DNA of 25,900 nt, from the NCBI GenBank assembly GCA_014762485.1, contig JABURU010000121.1, forward strand, positions 1-25,900, written 5' to 3'. This document shows, in pieces, positions 8,383 through 15,280 of this stretch (positions are counted from its first letter, which is position 1; each line of letters opens with the position of its first letter). Under the pieces are notes generated by a model. That model was not told where the DNA came from. It saw only the letters and a list, made by a program, of their open reading frames with translations, and made no database searches. Origin of the DNA: Gammaproteobacteria bacterium. GTDB lineage: Bacteria > Pseudomonadota > Gammaproteobacteria > Thiohalospirales > Thiohalospiraceae. The position numbers and the translations under genes are program-made.

Positions 8383-9519
8383 ATGTCTTTTACGGCGTCT
8401 AAACAATTACGGGTGACGGCAGTTAAAGGTGCTGGAGATGGTTCGCCTTCTTCAGAGCAAATGACGGCTATCAACCGTTACACATTGAAGGAGCTCAAGC
8501 CTGAGGATGTGTATGTGCGCTCGGTATATCTGGCGCATAACGCGATTGACCGTGATGGCGAAGTGTTTGACGACGAATTATTGGAAGACTTTGCTGCATC
8601 ACTGCCAGGCAAAGGCTTTTTTGTTAAGCACCCCATGGGTTTTGATGGTGAAAGTGGCCCGGGTGAAGGGTTGTGGTTTGAGGCCAAAGTGTTATCGATG
8701 ACCATCGATGAGGCCAAAACATTGTTGGGAGAGGATCTGGTTTTCCCGCCAGAGACGACAGCCGCAAAAGTGTTAGAAGCCAGTCGCTATATGCTGCGTC
8801 TGGACTACGACACAGAGACACGCAAGCTGATCGATAAACAAGACGCGGGTATTGCTGGTCATCATTCCATTGGTTTTGGGGCGAAGGGTCGTACTGACAT
8901 TGTGGATGATTACGGCAACGGCGTCGCGCAGCGATTAATGAGCCCGGGTGAGGCGTATGAAGCCTCGGTTGTTTGGCTGGGTGCACAGCCTGGTGCGCGA
9001 GCTTATAAAGGCGCAGGCCAGCAACACCTGTTTGAAAAAGAGTTTACTGAGGAGGAGCCAGCTATGGCTATGTCAACCGAAGAGAAAGAGCAGTTTGATA
9101 AAGCAGTGGCTGACACCAAAACAGCCAAGGCCAAACTGAACGAACTGGAACCCAAGGCCGCGACGCATGACGAGATCATGAAAGCCGCTGGCGAGGGCGC
9201 AGATGAAAAATCTGTTATTGCCTTGATTACGGCTGGGCAGTCGCACCGAAAATCACTTGAAGAAGACATGCTGCGTTTTGAGCGCCTGCAAGGTCTGGTG
9301 GGTGATTCGGAAGACGATGCCAAGTCTGCCAACGCAGTGTATGCGCAGATGGATATCAAGACTCTGGAAAGCCGCGTGAAGGCGTTGCAGGAGAAGTTCC
9401 CCGGCGACCAGATCGACGGGGCTGATACCGCTACCGGTGCTGATGATGGCGAAGGCAAGAAAGGCCTGCGCGATGCTTCTGTTACCAGTAAAGCAATGGG
9501 CAAGGATAAGGCCGCTTAA
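8383..9519 (+). CDS. Prohead maturation protease with C-terminal scaffold
   Basis: 378 residues. The N-terminal half (about 30-215) is a phage prohead protease of the HK97/herpes assemblin type: DRDGEVFDDELLEDFAAS, then H83 (FFVKHP), S162 (GHHSIGF) and EASVVWLGAQPGARA. H83 and S162 are the likely catalytic pair. From about 230 the protein is acidic and helical (KAVADTKTAKAKLNELEPKA, then LEEDMLRFERLQGLV), as in a scaffold or delta domain that shapes the capsid and is then digested. The major capsid gene lies two genes downstream. A strong internal start at 9064 would make the scaffold alone. Confidence 0.9.
   Translation: MSFTASKQLRVTAVKGAGDGSPSSEQMTAINRYTLKELKPEDVYVRSVYLAHNAIDRDGEVFDDELLEDFAASLPGKGFFVKHPMGFDGESGPGEGLWFEAKVLSMTIDEAKTLLGEDLVFPPETTAAKVLEASRYMLRLDYDTETRKLIDKQDAGIAGHHSIGFGAKGRTDIVDDYGNGVAQRLMSPGEAYEASVVWLGAQPGARAYKGAGQQHLFEKEFTEEEPAMAMSTEEKEQFDKAVADTKTAKAKLNELEPKAATHDEIMKAAGEGADEKSVIALITAGQSHRKSLEEDMLRFERLQGLVGDSEDDAKSANAVYAQMDIKTLESRVKALQEKFPGDQIDGADTATGADDGEGKKGLRDASVTSKAMGKDKAA
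9064..9519 (+). CDS. Nested in-frame scaffold protein (internal start in protease gene)
   Basis: Inside the protease gene, GAGGAGG at 9049-9055 lies 8 bases before an in-frame ATG at 9064 (residue 228), with a second ATG two codons on. Translation from here gives a 151-residue acidic coiled-coil protein lacking the protease. Lambda C/Nu3 uses this arrangement to make free scaffold in excess. The ribosome site is stronger than that of the full-length gene (GGTTAAG at about 8370). The inference rests on site strength and position at the domain boundary. Confidence 0.6.
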   Translation: MAMSTEEKEQFDKAVADTKTAKAKLNELEPKAATHDEIMKAAGEGADEKSVIALITAGQSHRKSLEEDMLRFERLQGLVGDSEDDAKSANAVYAQMDIKTLESRVKALQEKFPGDQIDGADTATGADDGEGKKGLRDASVTSKAMGKDKAA

Positions 9520-9556
9520 TCGCGGGCGTTATTAACGAACAACAGGAGCGCATGTT

Positions 9557-9904
9557 ATGAGCGTTGTAAAAGCAGAAGGCCCACGCAGCCACTGGAAGGG
9601 AATCACCCATGCTCCAGCAGGTGCTGTGCCAGTAGACACCGTCACGGTTGTTAATACCACTCGCGTCACCTTTGCGGCGGCCGATGTGGAGGCCGGTGAA
9701 AATGGTGAATTTATTTATGAAGCCACAGATGTGGAGGTGGCGAAAGACGCCACGGTAACCATTGTCGAAGGCGATAAGGCCTATTACCACACCACTAATG
9801 ACAACTTTACCAATGTTGCTACAGGTGCGGTTGAGTGCGGTGTGTTCCGACAGGCTCAGGCGCTTTCTGATACCACCGCGCGCATCGATATGCATGTCGT
9901 GTAA
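9557..9904 (+). CDS. Head decoration protein, DUF2190-like
   Basis: 115 residues, beta-rich. The layout fits DUF2190 capsid decoration proteins: an opening strand, APAGAVPVDTVTVVNTTRVTFAAADVEAGENGEFIYE, then a DATVTIVEGDKAYYH block and a closing strand ARIDMHVV. Such proteins bind the outside of the expanded capsid and stabilise it. The gene has its own ribosome site (CAGGAG, about 9542) and lies between the protease-scaffold and the major capsid gene, the usual place. Confidence 0.75.
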   Translation: MSVVKAEGPRSHWKGITHAPAGAVPVDTVTVVNTTRVTFAAADVEAGENGEFIYEATDVEVAKDATVTIVEGDKAYYHTTNDNFTNVATGAVECGVFRQAQALSDTTARIDMHVV

Positions 9905-9947
9905 ACGATAGCGATAAGTAAAGTTTTAGCCAAAAGGGGATATAACC

Positions 9948-10955
9948 ATGGCACAAATAATTAGCACACACGTTGGAGGCCTGAAAGGTGCCATGGCAAA
10001 TGGTATTCCTACTGGCCTGGATTATGACCAGGTTGACCTGAACTCTGCAGAAGGTCGCAAAGAGTTTGCGGATGCCGTCTCTGGTTACTTTAAGGACGTG
10101 CGCGAGCCAAACGGCATGTATGCCACCGGCCAAAAGAATACACGCACAGGACATCTGGACGCGCTACCCGTTCGCGACGAAGTAGACGTGCGCTTTTATG
10201 GTCCGCGTGATGATGCCTCGATCTTCGATCTGTTTCAGTACGTGGATAAAAGCAGCAGCAAAAACCCAACCTACAAGTTCGCCAATGTGAATGCCGCCTC
10301 CATTATCTTCGAAGAGAAGACGGTGGGCAAAGAAGCGCGTGTGCGCAAAGTGTCGGCGGGTGCGCCTCAAGATTTGAAGAGCGTCACTCATGAAGGTGCC
10401 CTGGGCATCGATGATGATACCCAGCGCTTTGATGACTACGGCGTGTTTGAACAAAACATCCAGCGTGTGCCGGGTGTGTGGATGGATCAATACGCCAGCA
10501 ATCTGGCGCTGTTGTTTACCTCGTTAGGCGCGGGTGTAAATGAGACGTTTAGTGTTGATCTGATCACTACCATCAATAACGCCTGTAACCAGATCCTTGA
10601 AGATGTAGGCGATCTGTATGGCCTGTCTGACAGCGAAAACTTTGGTCTGATGTATAACGGCCGCGACGCCGCCAAGGTGCGTCAGGCGCTGGTGAGCAAC
10701 CTCACGCTAGCCAACGATAACAACTCAGCCAAGCAGCTGGAGTTCAATATTGTGCCAGTCAAAACGCGCAAGATTGCTGCTGGCGGCATGTATCTAACCC
10801 TGCCTGGTCGCGACATTGTGGATGTTGAGTGGGATGGCCTGTGGTCTGAGTACGCACGCAACGCACACGCGGGCGCAGATGATTACATCTTCCGCTCACG
10901 TCGTAACGCGGGCATCGGTAATGTGCAGCAGGTTCGTCGCCTGTCTGGCTACTAA
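9948..10955 (+). CDS. Major capsid protein
   Basis: 335 residues. Main shell protein, identified by place (after protease-scaffold and decoration genes), size and features. There is a helical, charged N-terminal arm, a long extended segment around NPTYKFANVNAASIIFEEKTVGKEARVRKVS, the GVWMDQYASNLALLF helix, and a C-terminal AGADDYIFRSRRNAGIGNVQQVRRLSGY typical of HK97-fold subunits. It shows some resemblance to the Mu gpT group. The ribosome site AAAAGGGGA lies just before the ATG. A terminator follows. No clear cleavage site for the protease could be picked by eye. Confidence 0.85.
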   Translation: MAQIISTHVGGLKGAMANGIPTGLDYDQVDLNSAEGRKEFADAVSGYFKDVREPNGMYATGQKNTRTGHLDALPVRDEVDVRFYGPRDDASIFDLFQYVDKSSSKNPTYKFANVNAASIIFEEKTVGKEARVRKVSAGAPQDLKSVTHEGALGIDDDTQRFDDYGVFEQNIQRVPGVWMDQYASNLALLFTSLGAGVNETFSVDLITTINNACNQILEDVGDLYGLSDSENFGLMYNGRDAAKVRQALVSNLTLANDNNSAKQLEFNIVPVKTRKIAAGGMYLTLPGRDIVDVEWDGLWSEYARNAHAGADDYIFRSRRNAGIGNVQQVRRLSGY

Positions 10956-10980
10956 GCCGATTAGTTAAACGAGCAGCCTG

Positions 10981-11019
10981 GACCGGGTAAGTGGGGCAAC
11001 CCGCCCCGGTCTTTTTTTT
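10981..11019 (+). terminator. Rho-independent terminator after major capsid gene
   Basis: GACCGGG (10981-10987) pairs with CCCGGTC (11005-11011), with further GGG/CCC pairing inside the loop, followed by eight T's (11012-11019). The next gene's ribosome site (AAGGGGGA) begins directly after the T run. It may act as a partial terminator that lowers tail-gene expression relative to capsid. Confidence 0.8.
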
Positions 11020-11030
11020 AAGGGGGACAC

Positions 11031-11474
11031 ATGGCCGCAAAAGCGAACATCCAAGACCTGAAAGACCTGGGGTTTGAGCAGTCACAGTTTCGTTATGAGG
11101 GCGACGACACTGGCTGGAATACCTTCCTGGCTTCGGTGTTGGCGGATGTGGAGCAGATCACCCGCGAGCAGGTGGGCAGTGCGGCCTATGATGCCATCGT
11201 GGATGGCGCGCGGCTGGTGTATTTAAAAAATGCCGAAAAGGAGTTTTGCGCGGCCGACCTGTGGCGGCGTGTTGAAAGCTTTGAGCGCGGTACCGCCCAG
11301 GTGAATGGCGCGGGAACGGGGGCCGAAACCATCGGCAGTCGTCCTCTTGAAAATGCCAATAAGGCCGAGGAGCGTGCATGGGACTACCTTGCTCGCGTCA
11401 CCGGCACCAATGCAATGCAGTCGTTTGGTCATGTGCAAAGCGGTGCGCTGGAAGAAGAGGCGACCACATCATGA
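11031..11474 (+). CDS. Probable head-tail connector (adaptor) protein
   Basis: 147 residues, mostly helical: DDTGWNTFLASVLADVEQITREQVG, then VYLKNAEKEFCAADLWRRVESFERG. This resembles the small all-helical gp6/gp15-type adaptors that bind the portal and carry the neck. It is first in the neck-tail block, immediately after the capsid gene, as expected. AAGGGGGA precedes the ATG. The end overlaps the next start (ATGA). The function is inferred from place and helical pattern. Confidence 0.55.
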   Translation: MAAKANIQDLKDLGFEQSQFRYEGDDTGWNTFLASVLADVEQITREQVGSAAYDAIVDGARLVYLKNAEKEFCAADLWRRVESFERGTAQVNGAGTGAETIGSRPLENANKAEERAWDYLARVTGTNAMQSFGHVQSGALEEEATTS

Positions 11475-11647
11475 TCACCATTAAAGTCACCCACCCGAAT
11501 CCACACAACCATCGAGCCGTCGAGGCGCGTGTGGTGAATCAGGAGCAAGGCACGATCAGCGATGAACGCATGCTGATGCCGGGAGATGTGGTGGAACTAG
11601 AAATGGTGGAAGGTGAAAAGATTGTGATCGAGGAAGTGGGATCGTGA
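11471..11647 (+). CDS. Small phage protein, beta-rich
   Basis: 58 residues. The ATG at 11471 overlaps the previous stop. A longer reading from 11378 is open but would overlap the connector gene and adds a non-phage-like Cys/Arg-rich segment, so it is rejected. The sequence (MITIKVTHPNPHNH, then RMLMPGDVVELEMVEGEKIVIEEV) alternates like short strands. Function unknown. Similar small genes occur in the neck region of Mu-like and siphophage operons. Its stop overlaps the GTG of the next gene. Confidence 0.65.
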   Translation: MITIKVTHPNPHNHRAVEARVVNQEQGTISDERMLMPGDVVELEMVEGEKIVIEEVGS

Positions 11648-12009
11648 ACGTATTCAGCAATGCCGTCCAGGTTGCCAAGCGGGTTGGCCGCATTGCCAAG
11701 CGATGGGATCTGGCTGCGCTTCGAGGCCTGCGCCGTATCGCCACCAAGGTCGACGAAAAGCAGGTTGAGAATTTAAGCGGTAGTAATAGCGCTGAGCCGG
11801 GATCGTATCCCGTGCCGAACCGCACCGGCAATTTGATGCGCGGCCGCTTCTTTAAGGTGCCATCGCCTAGCCTGGCGTTTGTGGGTAATACCACGGTGTA
11901 TGCACCTGTTATACATCGTGAACGTGAGTTTCTACAGGATGCCTCGGACGATGTGGATGCGACGGCAGAGATGCAACACGAGATTCGCAAAGTGGCGATG
12001 GCGCCATGA
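11644..12009 (+). CDS. Tail completion / HK97 gp10-like protein
   Basis: 121 residues, starting at a GTG that overlaps the previous stop. A basic N-terminal helix (VAKRVGRIAKRWD) is followed by PVPNRTGNLMRGRFFKV, VGNTTVYAPVIHREREFLQDASDDV. This follows the HK97 gp10 pattern (P-V-R-T-G-x-L...VGN...YA..IH...R-FL..A), a neck or tail-completion protein acting between connector and tail. The next gene is terminator-like, which fits. The family match is by memory of the motif. Confidence 0.7.
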   Translation: MNVFSNAVQVAKRVGRIAKRWDLAALRGLRRIATKVDEKQVENLSGSNSAEPGSYPVPNRTGNLMRGRFFKVPSPSLAFVGNTTVYAPVIHREREFLQDASDDVDATAEMQHEIRKVAMAP

Positions 12010-12074
12010 TGGGGCATCCACACTGGCGCAAATGGCGAGTGCTGTGGAAGTTGAGAGTGAGGCGTGATCGATGA
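12009..12074 (+). CDS. Possible 21-residue basic micro-ORF between tail genes
   Basis: The ATG at 12009 shares a base with the previous stop (TGATG) and the stop overlaps the next ATG (ATGA). The 21-residue product is rich in Arg, Lys and Trp (HWRKWRVLWKLRVRR). It may be a real peptide or just a device to carry ribosomes across the gap; no other ribosome site for the gene at 12071 is obvious. Low confidence as a functional product. Confidence 0.3.
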   Translation: MGHPHWRKWRVLWKLRVRRDR

Positions 12075-12529
12075 GCCTGCAAGGTTTTGTGGATGAACTG
12101 CCAAACGTATTAAGCGCCGATGCTGGCCTGACCAGCTGGCGCACCACGCACTTTGATGGCAAGGCGTTCACGGTGCTGAAAGGCAATAGAGAACTCAGCA
12201 CATTCAACGCCAGGCAAGCGCCCGCGATCATCATCGAGGCCGAGCCGGGTGACATTGCCGACACGGTAGGCAACTACCGGGCGAACTTTTCCGGCAGCGT
12301 GGCATTCGTGATTGCCTGGGTAGATAGCGACCCTGACAAGGCTTATACCAGGCGCATCACCCTGCCCGAACTGGTGGCCAATGCGGTGATTAACAATCGC
12401 CGCCTGAATGGTGCGGTCGAGAAAGCCATGGTCAGGCGATATGAGCCGTTAGACGGAAACAGCAGCGCACCCAATGTAAGGATGATGCGGTTCACGGTTA
12501 ACGCGAACTGGAAAGTAGACAAGACATAA
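12071..12529 (+). CDS. Probable tail terminator protein
   Basis: 152 residues. It begins with a helix (LQGFVDELPNVL), then strand-rich segments (APAIIIEAEPGDIADTVGNYRANFSGSVAFVIAWVDSDPDKAY) and RRITLPELVANAVINNRRLNGAVEKAMVRRYEP. It closes with a strand (RMMRFTVNANWKV). This alpha-beta order and size match the gpU/Mu gp37-like group that caps the tail tube. The tail tube gene lies just downstream. The call rests on fold pattern and order. Confidence 0.55.
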   Translation: MSLQGFVDELPNVLSADAGLTSWRTTHFDGKAFTVLKGNRELSTFNARQAPAIIIEAEPGDIADTVGNYRANFSGSVAFVIAWVDSDPDKAYTRRITLPELVANAVINNRRLNGAVEKAMVRRYEPLDGNSSAPNVRMMRFTVNANWKVDKT

Positions 12530-12541
12530 GAGGGCAGGTTG

Positions 12542-12724
12542 ATGGAAGAGAAAGAGAAAAAATCACTACGCAAGATTAAAGCCATCCGCCTGGAGAAGGA
12601 AGGCGTGAAGGCCGTGGGCCCTTACAAGGCAGGCGAAGTGTACAAAGTGGGCGAGGGCGATCTGACACTAGCAGAAGCCAACCGCCTGGTCGACGCAAAA
12701 GGATTCACCGAGGTGGAGGGGTAA
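12542..12724 (+). CDS. Small phage protein upstream of tail tube
   Basis: 60 residues. A basic N-terminus (KEKKSLRKIKAIRLEKEG) leads into VGPYKAGEVYKVGEGDLTLAEANRLVDAKGFTEVE. This is the pattern of a small SH3-like phage protein family in which a G-x-x-Y-x-x-G-E core precedes a helix with A-x-x-L-V. The role is unknown. The ATG at 12542 follows AGGGCAGG at 12531-12538; a TTG one codon earlier is also open. Confidence 0.6.
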   Translation: MEEKEKKSLRKIKAIRLEKEGVKAVGPYKAGEVYKVGEGDLTLAEANRLVDAKGFTEVEG

Positions 12725-12727
12725 GCC

Positions 12728-13963
12728 ATGGCACAGGTCACAGGCGCAGACGCCAAGTTTGTATTGTATGAAGAGGATATCTTTGGGCAAGATCCCAGCG
12801 TGCCAGATGGCATCCTGATGCACTTGTCGGGCATGTCGATCAAAGGCACTCGCGGCCAAACCGCCAGCAAGATATTGCCGGGCGGTACTGGCAACCGCAC
12901 GCAAAAGCGCCCCACCCGCAACAAGCTAGAAGTGGGTGGCGGTATGCCTACCGAACTGAACGCCCAAACCCTGGGCTTTCTGGTAAAGCACGCCATGGGT
13001 GCGGTGGCCACCTATCGCCCGGCCGACAACGCCACGGATTTGATCACCGGTGTCACCATCGACCACGCCACCAAGGCCTGCCCCCTGGGCAACGGCACGC
13101 TGGCGTTTACCTTAACCGGCACCACACTGCAGTGGACAGCGCAGGGTGACACGGCTGGCACCGCCACGGATGTGTCCGCAGGCGGCACCTTTGTGTTGCC
13201 ATCGGGTACCGCAGGTTATGACCTCACCGTGACCGTGGTGCCCGGCTCGCTGCCTGGCGCGAACCAATCCGACACCATCAACGTGATCGCGGCTTATAAA
13301 AACCGCTTCACCTTCGCCAAGCTGCCCATCGGCTTCACGATGGAAAAGGACCACGGCCCAGAAATCACCGGCGCAGGTCGCTATGTGCGATACAACGGCT
13401 GCCGCATTAACACCATGAGCTTCAAGCTGACCACAGATGGCACTGAGGTATCGGTGGATGTGCTGGGAGCGAAGAAGGCCCCCTATGCCAGCGCGCTGGA
13501 TGCCACGCCCACCGACTATGGGCACACCTCGTTTGAGGTGGGCGACATTAGTGTGCTGGAGGAAAACGGCACGCCACTGGCCGAAGGTGCCGACATGAGC
13601 ATCACCATCAACAACAGCCTGGACGGTGGCCAATATGTGCTGCTGGGGGGCGGCACTCGTCGCAGTATTCCCGAGGGGGATGCCGGGGTAGAAGTGCAAT
13701 ATTCCGCCCTGTTTGAAGATCTGGACCTGTACAACAAGATGATCAACGGCACCGACTCCAAGCTCAAAGCCGCCTATGCCGTGGGCAATGGCCTGGGCAC
13801 CGTTGATAACGAATCGATTGTGTTTACGCTCGACCCGATCAGCTACGAAGAAGACGACACCGCCATTGAAGGCCCAGGCGGCGTGGTGATCAACCCCAAG
13901 GCTATGGCATACGACGGGGCGCTGATCATCGATATCTTTAACACCATTGACCATTCATTATAA
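12728..13963 (+). CDS. Major tail tube protein with inserted beta domain
   Basis: 411 residues, long for a tail tube subunit (often 150-320). The N-terminal part and the region from about residue 195 (KNRFTFAKLPIGFTMEKDHGPE) to the end look like a tube protein; GVEVQYSALFEDLDLYNKMING is typical of the family. Residues about 108-190 form a Thr/Gly-rich strand block (LAFTLTGTTLQWTAQGDTAGTATDVSAGG...) that reads as a domain inserted on the tube exterior. The place just before a frameshifting chaperone pair is diagnostic. The ATG is followed by normal codon use for this block. Confidence 0.8.
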   Translation: MAQVTGADAKFVLYEEDIFGQDPSVPDGILMHLSGMSIKGTRGQTASKILPGGTGNRTQKRPTRNKLEVGGGMPTELNAQTLGFLVKHAMGAVATYRPADNATDLITGVTIDHATKACPLGNGTLAFTLTGTTLQWTAQGDTAGTATDVSAGGTFVLPSGTAGYDLTVTVVPGSLPGANQSDTINVIAAYKNRFTFAKLPIGFTMEKDHGPEITGAGRYVRYNGCRINTMSFKLTTDGTEVSVDVLGAKKAPYASALDATPTDYGHTSFEVGDISVLEENGTPLAEGADMSITINNSLDGGQYVLLGGGTRRSIPEGDAGVEVQYSALFEDLDLYNKMINGTDSKLKAAYAVGNGLGTVDNESIVFTLDPISYEEDDTAIEGPGGVVINPKAMAYDGALIIDIFNTIDHSL

Positions 13964-13973
13964 GAGGTTGCAC

Positions 13974-14378
13974 ATGATTCGAATCAATTCATCAAATGAA
14001 ATCCTGTACCCCGTTACAGCACACATGTTGGAGAACGGCACGGGCAAGACCAAGGAGCATACGTTTAAAATACGCTATAAGCTATTGAGTCGCACAGAGC
14101 TACGTGAGCAACTTAATAAGCAGGTGAATATTGCGACAGATAATATTGACAGCCTGCGTGAAGCGATTCGCAAGCAGAGCGACCCCAAGGAACTGTCCAG
14201 GCATGACGCATGGCTAAAGAGCCATATTAACGGCTGGGAAGATATTCTGGGTGAAGATGGTGAGCCGCTGGAATTTAACGACGAAAACTACCAGCTGGTA
14301 ATGAATATCATCCCCATTGCCAGCGCCATTGACAACGGCCTGATGGCAGCGAGCCGGGAGGAGCCGGCAAAAAACTGA
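13974..14378 (+). CDS. Tail assembly chaperone (G-type product)
   Basis: 134 residues. A helper that coats the tape measure protein during tail assembly and is absent from the virion in lambda-like phages. The ATG at 13974 is chosen because AAGAGGT lies just upstream; an in-frame TTG at 13947 would overlap the tube gene. N-terminal strands (EILYPVTAHML, HTFKIRYKLLSR) precede an acidic helical region with LREAIRKQ and a conserved-looking WEDILGEDGEPLEFNDENYQLVM. The last sense codons are AAA AAC before TGA, a slippery site leading into the next frame. The tape measure lies downstream beyond an inserted island. Confidence 0.8.
   Translation: MIRINSSNEILYPVTAHMLENGTGKTKEHTFKIRYKLLSRTELREQLNKQVNIATDNIDSLREAIRKQSDPKELSRHDAWLKSHINGWEDILGEDGEPLEFNDENYQLVMNIIPIASAIDNGLMAASREEPAKN
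14369..14375 (+). promoter_or_regulatory. Programmed -1 ribosomal frameshift site
   Basis: In the chaperone frame the bases read GCA AAA AAC TGA, so A-AAA-AAC is a perfect X-XXY-YYZ slippery heptamer placed directly before the stop. A slip of -1 enters the frame that stays open to 14701. Lambda G/GT and many other siphophages use such a site between their two tail chaperone products. Frames were checked codon by codon. Confidence 0.88.
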
Positions 14379-14701
14379 TTAAGTGGGTGCAGTGGAGCAC
14401 AGACAAAAACCGGCAAACGTATTGTGATAAATGCCGAAAGACAAAGAAGCTGCCACCCACTGAGAACTGCAACAGCTGCAACGAGCCAGAGATACTAGGT
14501 ATTAATTGGCCAGTAGTGCAGGTGTACTTTAAGGTCAAACGCTGCTGGCGCTACGCACCCAGTGGCGCAGTAGTGGGGTTTGACTGGGCGCAAGTCAAAG
14601 CGCTATTAGAGCTGAGTAGCACACCAGAGCAAGAGCGGATACTTGATGGATTGATGATAATGGAAGGTGCCATACTAGACAGTCTGCATAAGACTGAATA
14701 G
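14375..14701 (+). CDS. Frameshift extension of the tail chaperone (T-type, DUF1799-like)
   Basis: Read after the -1 slip, this adds 108 residues to the 134-residue chaperone, giving a fusion of about 242. No good ribosome site precedes the GTG at 14387, so it is probably made only by frameshift. The segment LGINWPVVQVYFKV...WRYAPSGAVVGFDWAQVKALLEL matches the DUF1799 pattern (NWPAV..F......W......GLDY..V...L) usual at this place. Two CxxC pairs (YCDKC and NCNSC) suggest a zinc ribbon. In lambda the T part recruits tail tube subunits. The next tail gene is displaced 2.7 kb by the island. Confidence 0.8.
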   Translation: MIKWVQWSTDKNRQTYCDKCRKTKKLPPTENCNSCNEPEILGINWPVVQVYFKVKRCWRYAPSGAVVGFDWAQVKALLELSSTPEQERILDGLMIMEGAILDSLHKTE

Positions 14702-14703
14702 GG

Positions 14704-15018
14704 CTATTTGCAGGTGCCGTGGTATGTTAGATACTTGTATCCATCGTCCATGTAGCTGGTTATTTTTTCTATTGTATAACCATCCATGCAATAGCTACGA
14801 ATAGCTAGCTCTCTACCAAGTTCGGTTCTATGAACTTCGTCTCTGCTTCTGTTGCCCCATTTTTCAGCTAAGATATCAGACGCAACATATTGGAATGTTT
14901 GGGTGCCATCCGGTGTTATTGATCTGGTAAAGTTTGTCCAGTTGTAATAAAAGTCTGGCGGCATACTCAGACATGCGCTTAATGATAAAGCAAGCGCTAT
15001 TAGAATAGTGTTTTTCAT
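14704..15018 (-). CDS. Small secreted lipoprotein (moron)
   Basis: 104 residues. The signal sequence MKNTILIALALSLSAC has a lipobox L-S-A-C16, so the mature protein should be lipid-anchored at Cys16. The residue after Cys is Leu, not Asp, so outer-membrane sorting is plausible. The rest is soluble, aromatic-rich, with C77 and C103 as a possible disulphide. No family recognised. The ATG at 15018 is chosen over that at 15027 because AGGG is spaced for it. Opposite in direction to the tail genes, with its own promoter, it fits a lysogenic conversion gene; superinfection exclusion is one guess from known phage lipoproteins. Confidence 0.8.
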   Translation of the reverse strand: MKNTILIALALSLSACLSMPPDFYYNWTNFTRSITPDGTQTFQYVASDILAEKWGNRSRDEVHRTELGRELAIRSYCMDGYTIEKITSYMDDGYKYLTYHGTCK

Positions 15019-15039
15019 AGGGTCCATCCCTGTTTATTG

Positions 15040-15055
15040 TATTTGACATAATATT
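15040..15055 (-). repeat. 16-bp inverted repeat, left copy
   Basis: TATTTGACATAATATT on the plus strand, whose reverse complement AATATTATGTCAAATA is at 15598-15613. The pair is exact over 16 bases and flanks the C4-like RNA and the small gene. On the minus strand it contains the lipoprotein -10 box. Read on the plus strand it contains TTGACA (15043-15048), a possible -35. Confidence 0.8.
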
Positions 15056-15076
15056 AGCCCGTTTGCTTTTAATAAA
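15048..15076 (-). promoter_or_regulatory. Promoter for the lipoprotein gene
   Basis: On the minus strand: TTTATT (15076-15071), 17 bases, TATTAT (15053-15048). The predicted start near 15041 leaves a leader of about 23 bases to the ATG at 15018. The -10 and following bases (AATATTATGTCAAATA) recur exactly at 15598-15613 on the plus strand. Confidence 0.5.
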
Positions 15077-15091
15077 AAAGAGGGCTATATT
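15063..15091 (+). promoter_or_regulatory. Candidate promoter for the C4-like RNA and small gene
   Basis: TTGCTT (15063-15068), 17 bases, TATATT (15086-15091; five of six to consensus). The predicted start near 15098 falls directly before the first hairpin of the structured RNA. It overlaps the leftward lipoprotein promoter, so the two may interfere. Confidence 0.45.
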
Positions 15092-15097
15092 TCAGAA

Positions 15098-15280
15098 CAA
15101 CGAGGCGTCGAAACCTCTATCAGGCGGTAGGCACCGCCATTTGTAGCAAATGCGCGGTTTTTTTGTGCCTACCGATCCGGCAATGATTCATTGCCGGGAG
15201 GCCCAGTAATACAAGACCCTTCGGGGAAATATCGGGGCCTGGCCTGTACAGGTTCGAACCTCCTGGCACCCTTAACCGGG
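15098..15280 (+). ncRNA. C4-like antisense RNA / structured leader of an antirepressor operon
   Basis: A chain of strong helices. (a) GAGG/CCTC at 15102-15117. (b) A perfect 10-bp stem, CGGTAGGCAC (15125-15134) with GTGCCTACCG (15165-15174), enclosing the hairpin ACCGC-CATTTG/CAAATG-c-GCGGT and seven T's. (c) CCGGCAATG/CATTGCCGG (15177-15197). (d) AGGCCC/GGGCCT (15199-15240) enclosing a CCC-TTCG-GGG tetraloop hairpin. Then TTCGAA and CCTCCTG (15253-15265) complement TTCGAA (15288-15293) and the ribosome site CAGGAGG (15299-15305) of the next gene. Order (RNA, short gene, antirepressor) and double complementarity match c4-icd-ant of P1/P7 and the immI logic of P22. The family match is from memory; a search with the Rfam C4 model would decide. 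The 3' end is approximate. Confidence 0.62.
15133..15164 (+). terminator. Terminator-like hairpin inside the C4-like RNA
   Basis: ACCGC-CATTTG, loop TAG, CAAATG-c-GCGGT, with T's at 15158-15164. It competes for bases with the enclosing 10-bp stem at the AC of 15133-15134, so the region could switch between attenuator and extended fold. Confidence 0.5.

Noticed and set aside
11378..11470. N-terminal extension of the 58-residue gene
   Set aside because: It overlaps the connector gene and yields a Cys/Arg-rich segment unlike phage proteins; ATG 11471 has the usual ATGA overlap.
13112..13954. 280-codon open frame on the minus strand inside the tail tube gene
   Set aside because: His/Gly/Val-rich translation typical of an antisense shadow; the plus-strand gene is certain.
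15246..15271. T-loop-like GGTTCGAAC followed by acceptor-like GGCACCC, suggesting a tRNA or a tRNA-derived attachment site
   Set aside because: The flanking ACAGG and CTCCT do not form a T stem, and no anticodon or D arm fits. The bases are better explained as the segments that pair with the downstream ribosome site.
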